Source: Dendrocalamus latiflorus (lineage: Eukaryota; Streptophyta; Magnoliopsida; Poales; Poaceae). From it: a stretch of 64,000 nt of DNA. A model generated the notes under the pieces. It was not told where the DNA came from and ran no database searches. It saw nothing but the letters and a program-made list of their open reading frames with translations. Shown here in pieces: positions 46,361-56,475 of this stretch. The position numbers were made by a program, and so were the translations under genes. Every line of letters begins with the position of its first letter. The first letter of the stretch is position 1. The stretch is taken from contig CM029658.1 in assembly GCA_017311315.1 (NCBI GenBank), positions 28,320,629 through 28,384,628 of the forward strand, in the 5' to 3' direction.

Positions 46361-46370
46361 CTATATATAC
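46361..46370 (+). promoter_or_regulatory. Probable TATA box of the second CACTA gene
   Basis: CTATATATAC lies directly after the internal motif array, about 435 bases before the ATG. The same arrangement is present in CACTA 2 at 60,769-60,778. Confidence 0.6.
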
Positions 46371-46436
46371 CCTCTGGCTAGGGTTTTCCCTGTGCGCTGC
46401 GCAGTTATTCGATCTAGATCCAAGTAAATCCCGAGC

Positions 46437-46800
46437 CCGTCGTCGCCTCCGCCTCCCCGAACCCTCGTCGGCCGCCTCCTCGAGCCCCTCGCCGGCCGCC
46501 TCCGTCGAGCCCCTCGTCGCCTCCGCCTCCTCGAGCCCCTCGTCGCCTCCGCCTCCCCGAACCCTCGTCGACCGCCTCCCCGAGCCCCTCGCCGGCCGCC
46601 TTCGTCGAGCCCCTCGTCGCCTCGGCCTCCCCGAGCCCCTCGCCGGCCGCCTTCGTCGAGCCCCTCGTCGCCTCGGCCTCCCCGAGCCCCTCGTCGACCG
46701 CCTCCGTCGACCCCCTCGTCGCCTCCGCCTCCCCGAACCCTCGTCGACCGCCTCCCCGAGCCCCTCGCCGGCCGCCTCCGTCGAGCCCCTCGCCGGCCAC
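46437..46800 (+). repeat. GC-rich tandem-repeat leader of the second CACTA gene
   Basis: Repeats of CCTCGCCGGCCGCCTCC, CGAGCCCCTCGTCG and variants fill the stretch between the TATA box and the ATG. It is open on both strands. The plus strand lies in the transcript leader, so I treat the minus-strand frame (46,269-46,891) as an artefact. An in-frame upstream extension without ATG is possible. Confidence 0.7.
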
Positions 46801-46803
46801 AAA

Positions 46804-49774
46804 ATGAGCAACATGTCACCCGCGCATTCTTCATCATCATCGCCGGAGGCGTCCGCTCCAACATCAAGATGCCAAGGAAGAGGGCTATCAAAGAAGCCTC
46901 AGAGCCGACAGACCATCACAGCGGTAAACGCAGCTGGGGTCCCTATCCTTCCTAAGCAAGCGGTAAACGCATTCCGAACCATGGTCGGAATAGTTGCACG
47001 ACAACGAATTGAGATCACATACAATTCGTGGAAGAACGTGCCTGACACTCGGAAACGTGACCTGTGGACCGAAATCTTGGCATCGTTCGAGTTCCCAGAA
47101 GAACACTTACACGCTGTGGAACGACAAACCTACCCAGCGGCGTGCAAAGCATGGAAGAACTTCAAGAGCACGCTTGTCAGGAAATACGTGGAGACGGACG
47201 AAACGCCTTTTACTAAATACCCATTCCTGGAATCACAATGGGAAGAGTTCAAGGCGATGAAAACGACCGAAGAATTCAAAAGTACAAGTGTGGCGCACAA
47301 GGCCCTCCAGGCAAAAAACACGCACCCCCACAGACTTGGCACAGCTGGGTATGCGGGTAAAATCCCGCAGTGGAGGTTGGAGGATGAGCTGGCAGCTGCA
47401 GAGGACATCGCCCCGCCGTTTTCCAATATCCCGGATGACCGCGCTCGAAATTGGCTTAGAGCAAGGTCATCTACAACGACATCGGGGGACGTCTCCTTTC
47501 GAAACCCTGCAGACCAGCAAGTGTCCCAGCGCCTGGTAAGATATCGATCGAACTACGTAGCTTGTAATTACTCCACAACTTCGTACGAATTGAAATGACA
47601 TGTCGTGCTCTTGCAGGAAGAGCTGAGTTTTGAATCTACCCTGGGATCATTCCAGGGAACAAGGGAGAATGATATGCTCTCCGTGGCCCTGGGAAACAAG
47701 GAGCACCCGGGTCGTACGAGAGGCCTTGGGCTTTACGTTCCTTGGAAACATGGTTTCCAAGATGACTCCGGAATGTATCGGCGTAGGAAGAGAAACAAAG
47801 CCGAGCGTGAGGAGCAGCTACGAGAAGAGATCAAGGAATCTCTTCGAGAGGAGCTATTTGCTCAGATGGGTGAAGTAATCAGAGAAGAGGTGCGGAAACA
47901 GACAGAAAGTCAGCAGGCCGCCACCGCCGCTGCTATGCTAGGTAGCCCGCACAACCGTCCGAGTAGCTGCGCGTCCAATCCGACGCATACCCAGTCCAAA
48001 TTTCCTGTGGACGACATCCTGGTAATAATTATTACCTCTCGAATGCTTGCTCCATTGGTAGGCCTATTCGAGTAGCTAATTTTGTATCGTTATGTAGGAG
48101 CCTACGAACTGCAAGCTCCAAGTGAGATATGGCGCCATTCCCTTGTACGCTGCTTGGGGCCAGGCATATTCGTCTGGTAACGGGGCCATGGTGCATGGCC
48201 AAGCTTTAGCGCCAGGCTTCGCAAAAGTTAATGTGGATGGTGTGTATGTCAATTTTGAGGTGGTCCCGCTACCGAAGCCCCCCAACGACGAGATCGTGAC
48301 TCTAGGACAGGCCATTGGAACATTCATCCAGTGGCCCAAAAGCGACATCTTCCTGGAGGCTTCTTCACCGGTGGCAGGACCAGAGCAACATGCACTGGTG
48401 CCATCTCCAGTACAAGACCAGTCGGTTCCACCACCGGATACTACAACGGTGCTATCTCCACGGGCCCTATTCTCGCCAGAGCAACTTGCACCGCTGCTAC
48501 CTTCAAAGTCGACTTCCGTGAAGTCGACCCATAGCCGAGGCAGCAAGGCCAGCAAGGGCAAAGCAAAGAAGACCAATGATGATCTTCCGTACCACCCTTT
48601 GGCCCGCAAATTCGTGCTTGGCGAGCCGTTGCTCGAGCAAAAAGCCCTCCAAAAGCTACCATATAGTTGCATGCAATTGCACACGTGGTATATGCAGCAG
48701 TCCAATAAGCCAGAGGGAGAACGGACTTCAAGTATCACTGTCAAATTCTCCGAGGAAGATTTACACCACAATCTTCAAGAGTGTACATTCGTGGTCGCCT
48801 TTGAGGATTTATTCAAGCTGTTCATGCTCAACGCTCTTGACGTCTCAATCGTTCGATGCTGGACGCTGTAAGTGTGTACAATCACAGTCTCCGTTAATGT
48901 CATACCGATAAATGCCATATCTAATTTTTTGCTTTCGTGTGTATATATATAGACACATGCTGATTAAAGCTAGAGTATCGAACTCATCAGCTGGTTTCTT
49001 GGACCCACAATTGGTCGCCAAGACTACCATCGACGTGGAGGCATCCCTCGTCGAGAGGTACATTGCATCAGGCCTGCTGAGTTGTCGCAATAAGGACTAT
49101 GTACTTATGCCCTTCAATCAGAGCTTTCATTGGATTTTAATAGTAATTGTACCAAAATGGAACAAGGTATATTACCTTGATTCCCTAAGTAAGAATAAAA
49201 TGGACTTCACAATTGTCGGCCAAGTAATCGATAGGTAAGCACATATTCCCCATACATATCTACATTGTACTCTTTCTTTCCTTCCGAATGATTAAGGTTA
49301 ACCTTTTCGAATTACGTAGGGCGTTCGCGATGTACATTGAAAAGGGAGGTGACTCGAAGCGCGGGGCCAACGGCCTGCTGACACATGTTCGAGATTTTAA
49401 GGTATTCGCTATTTCACATTAATTAATCCTATGCAACAGATGGTACTAATGCCTTTTGAACTAACACATTCCATTTTTTGCAGTGCCACCAGCAGCAGCC
49501 GGGCAACACATGTGGATACTACGTTTGCCAACATATGGAACTACTCCTCGATTCCTCGAGGGTCACCAATCGCAAGGTTTGTCACTCTTCCCATAATTAC
49601 TTCATACTTATCACGTTACATATATATGTACATTGATATTCCTATCGACAGGCTGTATCAATCCCGTCAACTGCATTGAAACAGTCTGAGCTTCGAGAGG
49701 TTCAATCAGAGTTAGCGTTCTTTTTGCTGACTCAAGTCATACAGCCAGAAGGACGGTTCCACTGCGCACACTGA
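46804..49774 (+). CDS. Second CACTA gene: Transposase_24-like protein fused to a Ulp1/C48 protease
   Basis: Seven exons join in frame with GT-AG introns: 46,804-47,535; 47,617-48,021; 48,098-48,867; 48,953-49,234; 49,320-49,401; 49,484-49,576; 49,652-49,774, giving 828 residues. Residues about 55-200 resemble the Ptta/En-Spm (Transposase_24) domain (ITYNSWKNVPDTRKRDLW, YPAACKAWKNFKSTLV). A charged helix, possibly a coiled coil, follows at about 290-340. Then come a Ser/Pro linker with SKGKAKK (about 467-535) and a C-terminal Ulp1-like cysteine protease. The predicted catalytic residues are His695 (SFHW), Asp712 (YYLDS), Gln761 and Cys767 (GNTCGYYVC). His to Asp is 17 residues and Gln to Cys is 6, as in yeast Ulp1. 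Ulp1 enzymes cleave SUMO-type modifiers, but the substrate here is unknown. The DNA-binding half probably recognises the ACAGACGG arrays. Confidence 0.85.
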
Positions 49775-50080
49775 TTTCCTATTGGTCTTATCACTAAGTG
49801 TAAATGCAGTGTAGATCTTTTGTAACTGTGCATTTGTTAATGGATATTTCAGTTCAATTCAATTAATTGATTTGCGAAATGGATGCATGCTTTATGTCTG
49901 TGAGATGAAGTGCGATGTCAATTGGATGTTTTATGTCTGCGAAATGTACCTGAAAGCAAATGAGATGTGTGAATTGTATGTTTTTTGTCTGTGATTATCT
50001 GCTTGTTTCAGAGGGCATGGCTAGCATTTCCTGAGGCTAGCCAATAAACAGAAATAGATTTTGGTTTAGGAGGAAGGAAT

Positions 50081-50361
50081 ATCACAGACGGTTTTTAAGT
50101 AAAAACCGTCTGTGATATGTATCACAGACGGGTTTTCATTAAAAACGGTCTGTGATTATTAGATATCACAGACGGTTTTTAATTAAAAACCGTCTGTGAT
50201 ATCTGATAATCACAGACGGTTTTTAATTAAAAACCGTCTGTGATATCTAATAATCACAGACGGTTCGAAAACCGTCTGTGATAACCTTCGATCATCACTG
50301 ACCCATAAATTCAGACGGTTCAGAAAACCGTCTGTGATGACATTTCTGAACCGTCTGTAAT
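50081..50361. promoter_or_regulatory. 3' subterminal repeat array of CACTA 1
   Basis: Palindromic units ATCACAGACGGTTTTT...AAAACCGTCTGTGAT recur about six times, ending just before the right terminal repeat. It mirrors the 5' array and is the probable binding region for the element's own DNA-binding protein. Confidence 0.85.
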
Positions 50362-50380
50362 GTCGATTTCTGTAGTAGTG

Positions 50381-51590
50381 ATGTATAAAGCGTCATTATT
50401 TATAATTCATAATACAGTTCATTATACATAGCAAGCAATGACAGAACTTCTGTACATCGCCATAAAGACGACTACAAAAAAGGTAGTGATGACGAAAAAA
50501 ATGGACACGTTCACTGGAGATGAGTTATATACGGGTATGCGGTGAACCATTTGCATGGACAGCCACATTTTCTTGAAATAGCGGGCAAGAAAGAGTATCA
50601 GGACTTGACGAGAGAGACCACATCACCACCGGACCAAATAGCTCAGGGAGGGAAAAATGATAGCCAGTAAATTCAGGATAACGACATACCTTTGGTCCAT
50701 CAAGATAGTAGGACTGGGAGGTACCAGGAACTCACTTGCTATAATGTTATTAATTCACTTCCGAAGACCAAAGTAAGACCTCGATCCAGATGACCGACGA
50801 GTAAGTTCTATGTGGTATTTGTTGTTTTTGGTCCTGTTCTTTTGAGCTTATTGCTATGGTTTTCTCTCAATAAACAAATGAGATGATTTCTTCTTCATCG
50901 TTTCAAAACAGTTTATCAGCATTCGGTTTATTCGCACAAGCGCCTGTGCTAGAACCAAAAGCCATGAGCTGGAGCTGTCCTCAGGTGCTCTGCTGATACC
51001 GTGCATGGCTGACCAAACTGCCAGCCATACAAATGTTCCTTCTTAATATGTCATGCTAATTGACGTGAAATGTCTCTGCTAATTGACGTGAAATGTCTCT
51101 GTAGTCTGTACTACTTGATTAATGGATAAATTTGATCATTTTGCTTTCAGTTTAACCTGATAAGGGGGCCTGCAGTTAAAGAAAGTGTCCCATAGTCCGA
51201 CTATAACACCTAGTTTGAACAATAGTGCAGCCCATCTGGCTTGCGTGGAGTCGTGGTCTCGTGGACATAGTCCGATACTGAGCTCTGCTATATATAGCAG
51301 CATGTTATGTTTACCGGGTACAAACATAGCATCTTTGGATTATCTCTTTTACATAAAGCGAAGATAAAAATATAAGTAGAGTGCTATATACACATGGGCT
51401 CGTTGCCCATGGGGCCTGGGCATTGAGAATTCTGTCCCTGGGATGTGTACACCCACCATGGTCTTGCATTCTCAAACAAGTCACTTAAACTGTTCTCAAA
51501 AGCAGTGGCAATAACCTACATTGCAACACTTATGAAACTGCTAAACTATGTGCTGCATTGTAGCTAAACTATGCATGAATACTCGGCGTA
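50381..51590 (+). repeat. Segmentally duplicated block, copy B (right part)
   Basis: Matches 17,455-18,390, for example the shared CATTATACATAGCAAGC and CTTTGGTCCATCAAGATAG. It carries an extra segment of about 230 bp near 51,122-51,357 that copy A lacks. Confidence 0.75.
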
Positions 51591-52769
51591 GAGTTGCTCT
51601 CAGAAAGAAAACTTGATGCGAGGAATGTGTGCAACATAAGGTCTGCACGGCATATAGACAATACAGGACTGCAGCTGATCTGCTTTCATCTTAATTGGTG
51701 TAGCATGTTTTCCTCATTAATGCAATTCATAAAAATCACAAAGTTTCCTTGTGCAATATCTTGACAAATCTTTTGCTGCCAGGATATGATATTGACATAG
51801 CATGTATTGGTAGGTATGTTGTGCGTTGTGTTTGTGCAGCATCATCACAAAACCGATGGCCTTAAAAGGAGCATATCAATGTGCATTGAAACCTCAAGAA
51901 AAATGTGAAATGCAAGTAGACAAGAACATAATTAACATTCCTCATTCCTGAGATGCATTGTGCAAATTAACTGCACGAAGGCTTGGGAGGTACCGAGAAC
52001 TTAGTAATGAGGTGAGTTCTCTTTGGAAATGTTTGTAGTCGTGATTCGTTGTTGCCTTACCACTAGCTTGGCCGTCTTTGAGTAACCTGTTAAGTTCTTT
52101 CAGTATTTGGAGTTCTCCTTTTTCTAATTAATTTGGAGTTTATTCCCAATTTCACCGAGTCTCATAGGTTCTCATTTGTGTCAAATTGAAGGTGAAAATT
52201 GGAACATGGAGCACTGTGCAGTATGGGTGCTAAAGCTTCAATCTGCTACAGCCTGTGAGTGCCCCAGGTTAAATATTCAATCGCTGGGGTGTCGATACCT
52301 ACCTCACAATGAGTAGTGGTGCAAATATTAATTACTCAATATCCCATGAGCGCTGTGAGGCAGGGGCTCAGGCTTCTGGATTCTGACCACATCGACTTCT
52401 TAATATTTTCTCGAGATTTTAACACCGATTTCTTAAGTTCCGTGCTAAAAAATTGCAGAATTCTCAGTAAGCGATAAAAGCAATGACTGTAATACGGAAA
52501 TACATGAGAATTGGCGCTCTTGTTATGATAGTGAACCCTGTAACATGCATTTTCTCACTGCAAAAACAAAATCTACTTGCCGACGAACTAGCCTTGCGAA
52601 AAAACTACGGATTTGCTATACATTAGTCGACTCCAGCTAATATATGGAACATCACTGGCACAAGAAAGCTAATAAGACACTAGCTAGTCACTAACACATA
52701 TCATCCTCATTAAAACGAGCTAGTAGTCAGCGGCGCCCGGCTCTGATCGAGTCCCATCACCTAGAAAAA
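51591..52769. other. Stretch with an exon-like relic and an F-box upstream region
   Basis: Near 51,985-52,010 GGAGGTACCGAGAACTTAG is followed by TAATGAG and GTGAGTT, resembling the exon-like pieces at 180, 32,918 and 39,223. From 52,610 to 52,765 the sequence resembles the 120 bases upstream of the F-box pseudogene at 40,342 (CACAAGAAAGCTAATAA, ATCATCCTCA, CTGATCGA). The expected gene start is missing because a solo LTR sits at that point. No coding sequence is seen. Confidence 0.4.
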
Positions 52770-54468
52770 TGTTAGACCGAAATGGCGACAGAGGGGGGTG
52801 AATGTCGACTTTAAAACTTGCCCCCACAAGTACCTACTAAAACTGAAGAAAAGCCAACTAAAAGAAGTGGACAGTCAAAAGAAAAAGGGGAACCAAAAAG
52901 AAGAAACAAACTGGAGAAACCAAGTACTAGCAGTCCTACAGGAGTGCAGTTCAGCTGGCAGGGAGTTTACCAGAGCAAACAAAAAGGATGAAAGGAATCG
53001 GCAATGAAGAGAAATACTGGCCATAAGGCAGTGTACTGCTGCCGAATTGTTGGCTTATACTGCTCGCTTGCTGGCCGAAAAAATAAGAGCATCAAAGAGA
53101 TTCAAATTGCCAACCAAGCAAGGGAACACAGCACTTAATGCTGCTGCCGACCAAGCATAAAAAAAATGAACCGAAAAAGCCTAAGAGCACTGCTTGTCCA
53201 AAGAGTTAATACTAGAACTTTAGCAAAAAGAAGCAGTTCGGAATAGTGTGTACGTGAAGGAATCTCACGTCAAAAAGTTGGTGAACCTTTGATCAACAAA
53301 CGTACATAGCAAGCAAGCTTCTTCAGGAAGTAAAAAATCACAAGCCAAGACAAAGTAAACTAGGGAATTAATTACCAAGGACAAGATGAAATGCAAAGAG
53401 CTAATTTAATACTTGCTGAAAGGACTAAAGACCAGAGAAATGAAAGCTTGATAGTACAGAGCAATCCGTTGAAGAAGTGAACAACTAACCAAACAACATG
53501 ACTCGGCTGCAAACAAAATACTCACGGAAGTACACATAGAGTAAGCACAAACTGCAGCCTCACATCAAAAACTAAGAAGAAAAAATAGGGGCACAAACAC
53601 AGAAGAGATCAAACACAAGATATCATAAACACGAGATACAAAGAACTACGTCCCCATACGCATGGACATTCGGAGGAATGATTACAAGAAATCTCAATCC
53701 ATCCACTCCCTCTTAATCCTCAAGAACACCAAGAGCCACACATGCTTCTTGGGAGGAACACACACATACACACATGGAGAGACCCAAATGGAACCCTAAC
53801 TTTTACATTCACTCTCTCAAAAAATTCAGCACACCATCTCCCTCTCTATTTATAGCCTCCACTAATGGGTTCACCAAGTGCTTTACCCATTTAGCCTTTG
53901 CGCTTTACCCACAATCCACTTCCTTTAGTGCAGCTTTGCGTTTTTACTGAAACGCCCCTCGCGCACCTTCCAGGAAGCTTCCTCATTCCTTGCCCTGCAA
54001 GCCACGCAGCTTCGCCGTCTTCGGCACACCTCGACCGTTCTGACCTCAGCGCCACCTGCGCCTAGTCCGGTCCACCGTGCCTCGCCACGACTCCACCTTG
54101 AGTCCACGTCGTCTTCGACACATCCCGACCGTTCTGACCTCAGCGCCACCTGCGCCTAGTCCGGTCCTCCGTGTCTCGCCACGACTCCGTCTCGATGTCC
54201 TGCAGCCACACAGACAAGAAACACGTTACATAGCACCGCTCGATACATGAAAGCATACATACCATCATACTTACCACGGATGAAGTCCAAACTTGTCAAA
54301 CCAAGGAATCAGCGTCCTAAGCCCATATGACCAAGTTTGACCACAGTCCGACCGAGCCCATTGCACCACGCAACGTCAAGGTCCAAACCACTCAAACCAA
54401 ACTCGACTTAGCTAATCTTATGTCAATAACTCATCACACACACGGGAGGACCTCCACATGGTCTCTCA
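52770..54468 (-). mobile_element. Solo LTR, family G, copy 2 (1,699 bp)
   Basis: Starts TGTTAGACCGAAATGGCGAC and ends CATGGTCTCTCA, with a five-base duplication AAAAA on both sides (52,765-52,769 and 54,469-54,473). Start, end and the TATA-like CTATAAATAG (minus strand, near 53,846-53,855) correspond to the copy at 21,357. There is no internal region. Confidence 0.8.
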
Positions 54469-54473
54469 AAAAA

Positions 54474-55457
54474 CAATGTGCGAGGGTTCTGATTCTGAAT
54501 CGCCTAATGCAGTCGCAGCTGGATACCAGCCAAGTTGCTGCTTGTAAGCATCAGCCAACACGGAAGGACGAGTAGGAAATTAACCTGAGAGATGTATAAC
54601 TTGTTAACATGGGTCACTTGGTATTGTTTGCTCAATGATTTGAACTACTGAAAAGCTGTCGTATGGTTTTCTACTCTGATCTTCAACAAATCTATTAGTT
54701 CTTTGCATGCTCTTGGTTCGCTTAATATATTTTAGCTAATACTTTTTCTATCTAGTTATTGTGATAATTTTTTTATGAATAGTATTCTTTGCAAATACCA
54801 TTTTACACGTTGATGTGTGTATAACTGTAGATTCGACTTGACATAATCATATTTCTGGATCAACCATAGAGTTGATTTCTTCTCGCAGTAACCTTATTCA
54901 TGTCAATACCATTTTGAAGTGGATCAGAAGGACGTATAATGAGAACTTAGTTTCTTCAGTTCTTCCTATTTCACTCAAATTTTGGTTTTGTATTTTGTTT
55001 TTGGAGGTATGGTGAACAGAGCACAGTCGCACCACAATATGCCATTGACATTGTTCACATTGAGGGGAGAAATCCAGATGTTGTCGTAAAAAACTTTTGT
55101 ATGTACACAGAAGGTAAGGTTATAAAGGTAGAGTTGACAACTTATGGCCAAAAGGAGACTTTCTCCGGTGCTTGGAAAGTTCAATCCGATAATCCACTAT
55201 TAAAGGTACCTATGTAAAGGTAATTAAACTGTGGGATAGGTATTAACTTAAAGATTATGTTGAAGATTAGATAAGTAATTTCATATCTCTATCAAATTAG
55301 AATAAGAAGGGTAAGCTGGTAAAAGCAAATATCCCTCTAATCGTACAAACCCTTATGATTACCATTTGCAAATTGAAATGTTCTTTTGCATGGGCGGCTC
55401 CCGGGCAGGAGAAGCACGCGGACATGCATGGGGCAGCCTGCACGGTTCAGCCGTGTG
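54474..55457 (+). other. Unassigned stretch with one exon-like segment
   Basis: Positions 55,010-55,206 read as an open segment, YGEQSTVAPQYAIDIVH then DVVVKNFCMYTEGKVIKVEL and FSGAWKVQSDNPLLK. It is preceded by a T-rich tract and AG, and followed by GTACCT. It looks like an internal exon of about 65 codons. I do not recognise the family, and no neighbouring exon was found. Confidence 0.35.
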
Positions 55458-55636
55458 CAGGGGCGGAGCCACACTCCAGATAGGGTAGGCTTCAACCCAG
55501 GGTGTAGAAAAATATCTAGTGTACAGTCCGGGTAAATTCAGTCCAGCCTGGGTAACATTTTCATGGTCTAATGCAGATAGCCTAAATCATCCCACCACTA
55601 ATCTCAGGGCATAATTAAATCCTAGCTCCGCCACTG
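55458..55636. mobile_element. hAT-like MITE (179 bp)
   Basis: Ends are CAGGGGCGGAGCC and GCTCCGCCACTG, an inverted repeat with few mismatches. Flanking 8-mers GCCGTGTG and GCCCTGCG agree at six of eight positions, consistent with an old 8-bp hAT duplication. It encodes nothing. Confidence 0.7.
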
Positions 55637-55644
55637 GCCCTGCG

Positions 55645-56199
55645 CCTAGACAGGGAGGCAACGAGGAGTAGCGGCTGTTGGTTGCTGATTGAGGAACTAA
55701 TAGGAAGAATATCCTTCAGTTCGGCCAATTGCATCCGCGTGATTTGTGATTGTGAGTGCTATGAAATGTCAGTGCTATGAAATGTCAGTTGAAATGTTAT
55801 CGGTTTAGCTGGCAATGTAGTGATCTTAAGAGCAATTTACATGGTGTATGAGCAATTGACATGGTTTTTTTCACAAGTAATTTAATTGATTATCACAATC
55901 AATGGCACAAAGGGCTTGGTGACGGACGATGGGAACTGTGAGAGAATCTGAATTACATATGAAGCAATCTCACTACCATGAGAGGTTTGCAATGGCGGCC
56001 ACTGGTTAGGCATATTTGCGCTGTGAAGTATCTTCTACATAGTGTGTCAAACATTTATGTAGGCATTAGTCACGAGCAGTTATCTGGAGAGTCAAATGGA
56101 GTAATCACCGCCTGACATTTTTTTGAGTTGGTCTCATAAACACTTATCCAGGAAGCCAAATGGATGATCATGCAATCACTTGCCATTTCGGTTTCTTAT
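55645..56199. other. Unassigned stretch
   Basis: No gene or clear repeat is seen, except a duplicated AGTGCTATGAAATGTCAGT near 55,757-55,790. Confidence 0.35.
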
Positions 56200-56475
56200 T
56201 CCGTTCCTCATAGAGGTAGGACGTCCACGTAATTCAAGTCTCTCAATCGTGGCAAATCCACGATGGAAAGTACGGTTAGAGGAAAATGTGGTGTTGATTT
56301 CCTTGATGATTTTAGAGTATTTGGGGATTTAGGGTTGAAAGAAGGAGGTGAGACATTTGGGGGAAATTTCCAGATCCCTCTATCCAGCTCTCTCTGTATT
56401 CTCATTATAATGGTCTTTGCATTTCACACTTAAGTCCCTATATATTCACTTAAATTATAAAGTGGCACATCAACA
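56200..56475 (-). repeat. Probable 3' LTR of the copia fragment
   Basis: On the minus strand TGAGGGGAG (polypurine tract) is followed by TGTTGATGTGCCAC, a normal copia LTR start, at 56,475. The LTR end towards 56,200 is not clearly defined, so that limit is approximate. Confidence 0.55.

Larger units (their letters stand above)
41759..50380 (+). mobile_element. CACTA transposon 1, complete and probably autonomous
   Basis: An 8,622-bp element with perfect 14-bp terminal inverted repeats, CACTACTACAGAAA at 41,759-41,772 and its complement at 50,367-50,380. The target duplication is ATG (41,756-41,758 and 50,381-50,383). The paralogous block at 16,487-16,499 preserves the empty site AGTCCATGTATAAAGCG. 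Inside are subterminal motif arrays, an intact TNP2-type transposase gene, a tandem repeat, a third motif array, a GC-rich leader and an intact seven-exon second gene. CACTA elements move by cut-and-paste; both expected gene products appear uninterrupted here. Confidence 0.95.

Noticed and set aside
46269..46891. Minus-strand frames of up to 181 codons, rich in Gly, Arg and Glu
   Set aside because: They are the antisense of the GC-rich tandem-repeat leader of the second CACTA gene.
49484..49576. Reading the Ulp1 exons as a host SUMO protease gene
   Set aside because: The exons join in frame with the Transposase_24-like exons and lie wholly within the CACTA termini.
50081..50361. Regularly spaced palindromes resembling a CRISPR array
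   Set aside because: The spacers are AT-rich and not unique, the repeats invert, and the array sits at a CACTA end in a plant genome.
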